This document shows, in pieces, positions 61,195 to 64,000 of a stretch of DNA of 64,000 bases. Every line of letters begins with the position of its first letter. Position 1 is the stretch's first letter. The notes below the pieces were generated by a model, which did no database searches, was not told where the DNA came from, and was given only the letters and a program-made list of their open reading frames with translations. The stretch is from Chloroflexota bacterium (GTDB lineage Bacteria; Chloroflexota; Anaerolineae; Anaerolineales; Villigracilaceae). The DNA lies in contig JACRBN010000026.1 of assembly GCA_016213105.1 (NCBI GenBank), positions 372,001-436,000 on the forward strand. Reading direction: 5' to 3'. The translations under genes were made by a program, and so were the position numbers.

Positions 61195-61875
61195 ATGCAC
61201 TCTACTGAATTCAACGCCTACAAAACCCGCTACCGCGCCGCCATCCGCCAGGTGCTGGCCGAGGCCGCGCCCGGCCGCCTGGACGAAGCTGCCTTTCCCG
61301 CCTATTCGCATCCCAACCCGTTGATCAACTGGCTGTTCTGGCAGCGCCTGCGCGTGGTGATGGATTACATCCAGCAGGCTGCGCCGGTGGAGCGCGTGCT
61401 CGATTTCGGCTGCGGCAGCGGCGTGATGCTGCCCTTCCTGGCGGAAGTCAGCCGGGAGGTGACGGCCCTGGATGTGGACCTGGCTCCGCTCGAATGGGTG
61501 CAGCGCTCCATCCCGCTGGCGGCCAACGTGCGGGCGCTGGACGCGAACCAGACCTCCCTCGCCGACCTGGCGTCGCACTCGTACGATTTCATCAATGCCC
61601 TTGACGTGCTCGAACACGTGGACGACCTGCCGCGCACCCTGGCGGACCTGCTGCGCCTGCTGAAACCAGGCGGCCAGATCATCATCTCTGGGCCGACGGA
61701 AAACATCCTATACCAGCTTGGGCGCAGGCTGGCAGGCCCCGAATACTCGGGCGCCTATCACGAGCGCGGCGTGGCCGAGATCCGCGCTGACCTGGCGAAG
61801 CTGGCAACCGTCCGACCCATCGCCACGTTGTATTGGCCCATGCCCCTGTTCGAGATCTTTGCGGGCCAGGTTTAA
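61195..61875 (+). CDS. Class I SAM-dependent methyltransferase
   Basis: The 226-aa protein has motif I VLDFGCGSGVMLPFLAE, the acidic ALDVDL strand end, and YDFINALDVLEHVDDLPRTL followed by LKPGGQIIISGP. It resembles methyltransferases in glycan or lipid pathways. Its ATG stands 1 bp after the GT2 stop, so the GT2 and methyltransferase probably act on the same product. Confidence 0.88.
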   Translation: MHSTEFNAYKTRYRAAIRQVLAEAAPGRLDEAAFPAYSHPNPLINWLFWQRLRVVMDYIQQAAPVERVLDFGCGSGVMLPFLAEVSREVTALDVDLAPLEWVQRSIPLAANVRALDANQTSLADLASHSYDFINALDVLEHVDDLPRTLADLLRLLKPGGQIIISGPTENILYQLGRRLAGPEYSGAYHERGVAEIRADLAKLATVRPIATLYWPMPLFEIFAGQV

Positions 61876-61877
61876 TG

Positions 61878-61935
61878 GTGGAGTCCAAAGTCTCCCAACT
61901 TTGGATTTCCAACGACAGGAGTCGTTGGACTCCAC
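61878..61935. repeat. Multi-hairpin palindromic repeat
   Basis: The outer arms gtggagtccaa / ttggactccac (61878-61888, 61925-61935) enclose two hairpins, ccaaag-ctttgg and ccaacgac-gtcgttgg. It forms a three-way-junction-like unit. Confidence 0.6.
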
Positions 61936-61947
61936 TTGAACTTTGAC

Positions 61948-61975
61948 TTGCTTTTTATCGGGGGGAAAGTATACT
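61948..61975 (+). promoter_or_regulatory. Promoter of the methylase-like gene
   Basis: TTGCTT, a 16-bp spacer and TATACT, ending 20 nt before the ATG at 61996. Confidence 0.5.
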
Positions 61976-61995
61976 TTTTGTATCGGTATCCTCTC

Positions 61996-64000
61996 ATGAA
62001 ACTCCTGTCCTACATCCCAGGCACCTGGCCTGCCAACCGCGGATTGCTCTCCCGCTTCCTGCCTGCGCTGGAAGAGGGGACTGTCTCCGCCTGGCTCACG
62101 TCCCGCCTGCCCGCCGGGAGTTGGGTGCTGGATCCGTTCGGATTCTCGCCCAGGCTGGTGCTCGAAGCGGCGCGGGCCGGGTACCGCGTGCTGGTCACGG
62201 CCAATAATCCGATCACGCGTTTCCTGGTCGAGGTGGCCGCCTCCGCGCCGACGGAGGCGGAGCTGAAGGCCGCATTGGCCGACCTGGCCGCCGCCCGCAA
62301 AGCCGACGAACGTCTCGAAACCCACCTGCAAGCCCTGTATCTCACGCCCTGTGGAAAGTGCGGCAAGGAAATCCACGCCGAGGCGTTTCTCTGGCGCAAA
62401 GGCGAGGACGCGCCCTACGCGCGCATCTACACCTGTCCGCATTGCGGGGATGCGGGGGAGCATCCCGCCGCGCCCGCAGACCTGGAACGCGCCCGCGGAG
62501 TCGCGCGCACGGCGGGCCTGCATCGCTCGCGCGTGCTCGAACGCGTGGCGCCCGTCGGCGACCCCGACCGCGAATATGCCGAGGAAGCCCTGCAGGTTTA
62601 CCTGCCGCGCGCCATCTATGCGCTGGCCACGCTCATCAACCGCCTCGACGGGTTGGATGTCCCGCCCGAGCGTCGACGGCTGTTGACCGCGCTGGTGCTG
62701 GCCGCCTGCGACGCGGGCAGTTCCCTGTGGTCGGAGGATCGTCCGCGCCCCAAGCAGTTGACGGTTTCGGGGCAATTCCGCGAGAACAACCTGTGGCGCG
62801 CGCTGGAGTTGGCGATTGGTGAATGGGCCGAGACCGGCTCGCAGGTCCCGTGCGAAGCCTGGCCGCGGAAAATTCCCGAGGGCGGCGGCATCTGCCTGTA
62901 CGAAGGCCGTCTCAAGGAACTCTCCGAACAGGTGCGCAAGGAGATTCCCATCCAGGCTGTTGTGGCCGCCATTCCGCGCCCGAACCAGGCCTTCTGGTCG
63001 CTGTCCGCGTTGTGGGCGGGCTGGCTGTGGGGGCGCGCCGCCGCGGAACCGTTCAAGATCGGCCTGCGCCGCCGCCGCTACGACTGGGCCTGGAACGCCA
63101 CCGCGCTCAGCGCCGCCTTCCATCACCTGGCCGACCTGCTGCCCGCAGGCAAGTCCATGCTGGGACTGCTGGCCGAGCCTGAGCCGTCCTTCGTCACCTC
63201 GGCGTTGACCGCCGCCGCAGGTTCGGGCTTCGACTTGAGCGGACTGGCCCTGCGCACCCTGTATGACCCGCTGCAGATCACCTGGAGTCACAGCGATGCT
63301 CCGCGCCCCTCCGTTCCACGCGACCTCGCGCCGGTGCGCCGCGCGCTCAGCGTGCATCTGGCCGAACGGGGCGAGCCTGCGCCCTACCTGCACCTGCACG
63401 TGGCGGCGCTGGCAGAGTTGGCCGATTCGCGCGCGCTCAAGCCGGCCGACGAGGAAGCGGACGAAGCCCTGCGGCGGACGAACGCCTTGATCGAGTCCGC
63501 GCTGGGCGGGGATGCGCGCTTCCTCCATTTCAGCACGGGTGAAGGAACGGAGACGGGCCTGTGGGGCTTGCACCATGACGGCGGGCGCGAATACGAATCC
63601 CTGGTCGACCGCGTGGAGATGGCGACGGTCAACTTCCTGGTGCGAAAACCCGCCAGTCTGTACATCGAGATCGAGAACGAGTTATACGAGAATTTTCCCG
63701 GCCTGCTTACGCCCTCCAAGGCGATGATCTATCAGGTACTGCATTCCTATGCCGATCGGGAGCGCAGCTTGTGGACGCTGCGCAGCGAGGATCATCCTGC
63801 CGCGCGGCGCGAGGAGTTGAAGCAGATGGCCGGGCTGATCGAGATCGTGGGCGCGCGCCTGGGCTATGGAACCCGCAGGGACGGCGCGACGTTAATCTGG
63901 GTGCAGGAGGAGCGCACCGAGCAGGTCTTCCACCTGGTCGCCTCGGCGTTGATCGGGCGGGCTGTGCTCGCCAACACCCATCCCGCCGAGAAGTGTGTTC
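61996..64000 (+). CDS. Large DNA-methylase-like protein with zinc ribbon, 3' end outside the window
   Basis: At least 668 codons are open to the right edge. The N-terminus has a SAM-site-like block LDPFGFSPRLVLEAARAGYRVLVTANNPITRFLVEV, which echoes the DPFxGxG and NP positions of N6-adenine/N4-cytosine DNA methylases but lacks the Gly-rich turn. A zinc-ribbon-type Cys set follows (CGKCGKEIHAEAF, CPHCGD). No DPPY-type catalytic motif is visible in the part read. Either it is a divergent methylase or a non-catalytic relative. No ribosome binding site precedes the ATG. Confidence 0.6.
   Translation, partial: MKLLSYIPGTWPANRGLLSRFLPALEEGTVSAWLTSRLPAGSWVLDPFGFSPRLVLEAARAGYRVLVTANNPITRFLVEVAASAPTEAELKAALADLAAARKADERLETHLQALYLTPCGKCGKEIHAEAFLWRKGEDAPYARIYTCPHCGDAGEHPAAPADLERARGVARTAGLHRSRVLERVAPVGDPDREYAEEALQVYLPRAIYALATLINRLDGLDVPPERRRLLTALVLAACDAGSSLWSEDRPRPKQLTVSGQFRENNLWRALELAIGEWAETGSQVPCEAWPRKIPEGGGICLYEGRLKELSEQVRKEIPIQAVVAAIPRPNQAFWSLSALWAGWLWGRAAAEPFKIGLRRRRYDWAWNATALSAAFHHLADLLPAGKSMLGLLAEPEPSFVTSALTAAAGSGFDLSGLALRTLYDPLQITWSHSDAPRPSVPRDLAPVRRALSVHLAERGEPAPYLHLHVAALAELADSRALKPADEEADEALRRTNALIESALGGDARFLHFSTGEGTETGLWGLHHDGGREYESLVDRVEMATVNFLVRKPASLYIEIENELYENFPGLLTPSKAMIYQVLHSYADRERSLWTLRSEDHPAARREELKQMAGLIEIVGARLGYGTRRDGATLIWVQEERTEQVFHLVASALIGRAVLANTHPAEKCV

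Noticed and set aside
61708-63576. 622-codon open frame on the minus strand
   Set aside because: It is antisense to the methylase-like gene, which has coherent motifs and a promoter.

Overview
The window reads as a contiguous chromosomal segment of a GC-rich, Gram-negative-type bacterium. Gene content and protein style point to Chloroflexota, class Anaerolineae, but this is inference from the protein families: no rRNA is present to confirm it. Coding density is high. One tRNA (Leu-CAG) is present. I see no rRNA, CRISPR array, insertion sequence or prophage. Many start codons lie 6-9 nt behind a TATAAT-like -10 box with no ribosome binding site, which suggests that leaderless mRNAs are common here.

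Layout. 1-3.4 kb: an operon entering from the left edge with an SPFH-like membrane protein, a TPR protein fused to a LexA-type (S24) autoprotease domain, and a PHP phosphoesterase. 3.5-7.5 kb: a cold-shock protein, then a four-gene redox module (ferredoxin, FAD oxidoreductase, cytochrome b-like membrane protein, 18-haem cytochrome c). 7.5-9.9 kb: an MFS exporter and two small membrane proteins. 10-13.7 kb: EtfA, EtfB, a small membrane protein and acyl-CoA dehydrogenase behind a TetR-type operator, plus a 40-aa membrane peptide gene. 14-22 kb: tRNA-Leu, a flippase-like protein, two tandem paralogous propeller-like proteins, a GT4 glycosyltransferase, an MFS transporter, a GT1 glycosyltransferase and a methyltransferase. 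22-28.5 kb: gyrA with a possible attenuator, birA, a LysM-M23 peptidase and rho.

28.5-37 kb is a respiratory block: a single-chain CydDC exporter, a 42-aa peptide, a sulfide:quinone oxidoreductase-like flavoprotein, cydB, cydA and an Rrf2-type Fe-S regulator. 37-46 kb is housekeeping: coaBC, a metallophosphoesterase, a DUF4349 lipoprotein, rsmG, a cupin, a hydrolase, recF, peptide deformylase, and a cyclic-nucleotide-binding protein with duplicated PH-like domains. 46-53 kb: a redoxin divergent from a second flippase-like protein, an FAD amine-oxidase-like protein, an alkaline-phosphatase-superfamily enzyme, cytochrome b561 and a large polytopic membrane protein. 53-55.7 kb is a compact cassette: ssb, DUF3467, a translin homologue, an unknown membrane protein and a DNPH1-like nucleotide hydrolase. 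55.9-58.5 kb: a receiver-GAF protein and a sensor kinase with a degenerate receiver. 58.6-64 kb: a GH13 glucosidase, a GT2 glycosyltransferase, a methyltransferase and the start of a large DNA-methylase-like protein that runs off the right edge.

Together the genes describe an organism with a bd oxidase, quinone-linked sulfide oxidation, flavoprotein-linked beta-oxidation and multihaem electron transfer. The least explained parts are the SPFH/TPR-S24 operon, the ssb-translin-DNPH1 cassette, and the widespread leaderless promoters.
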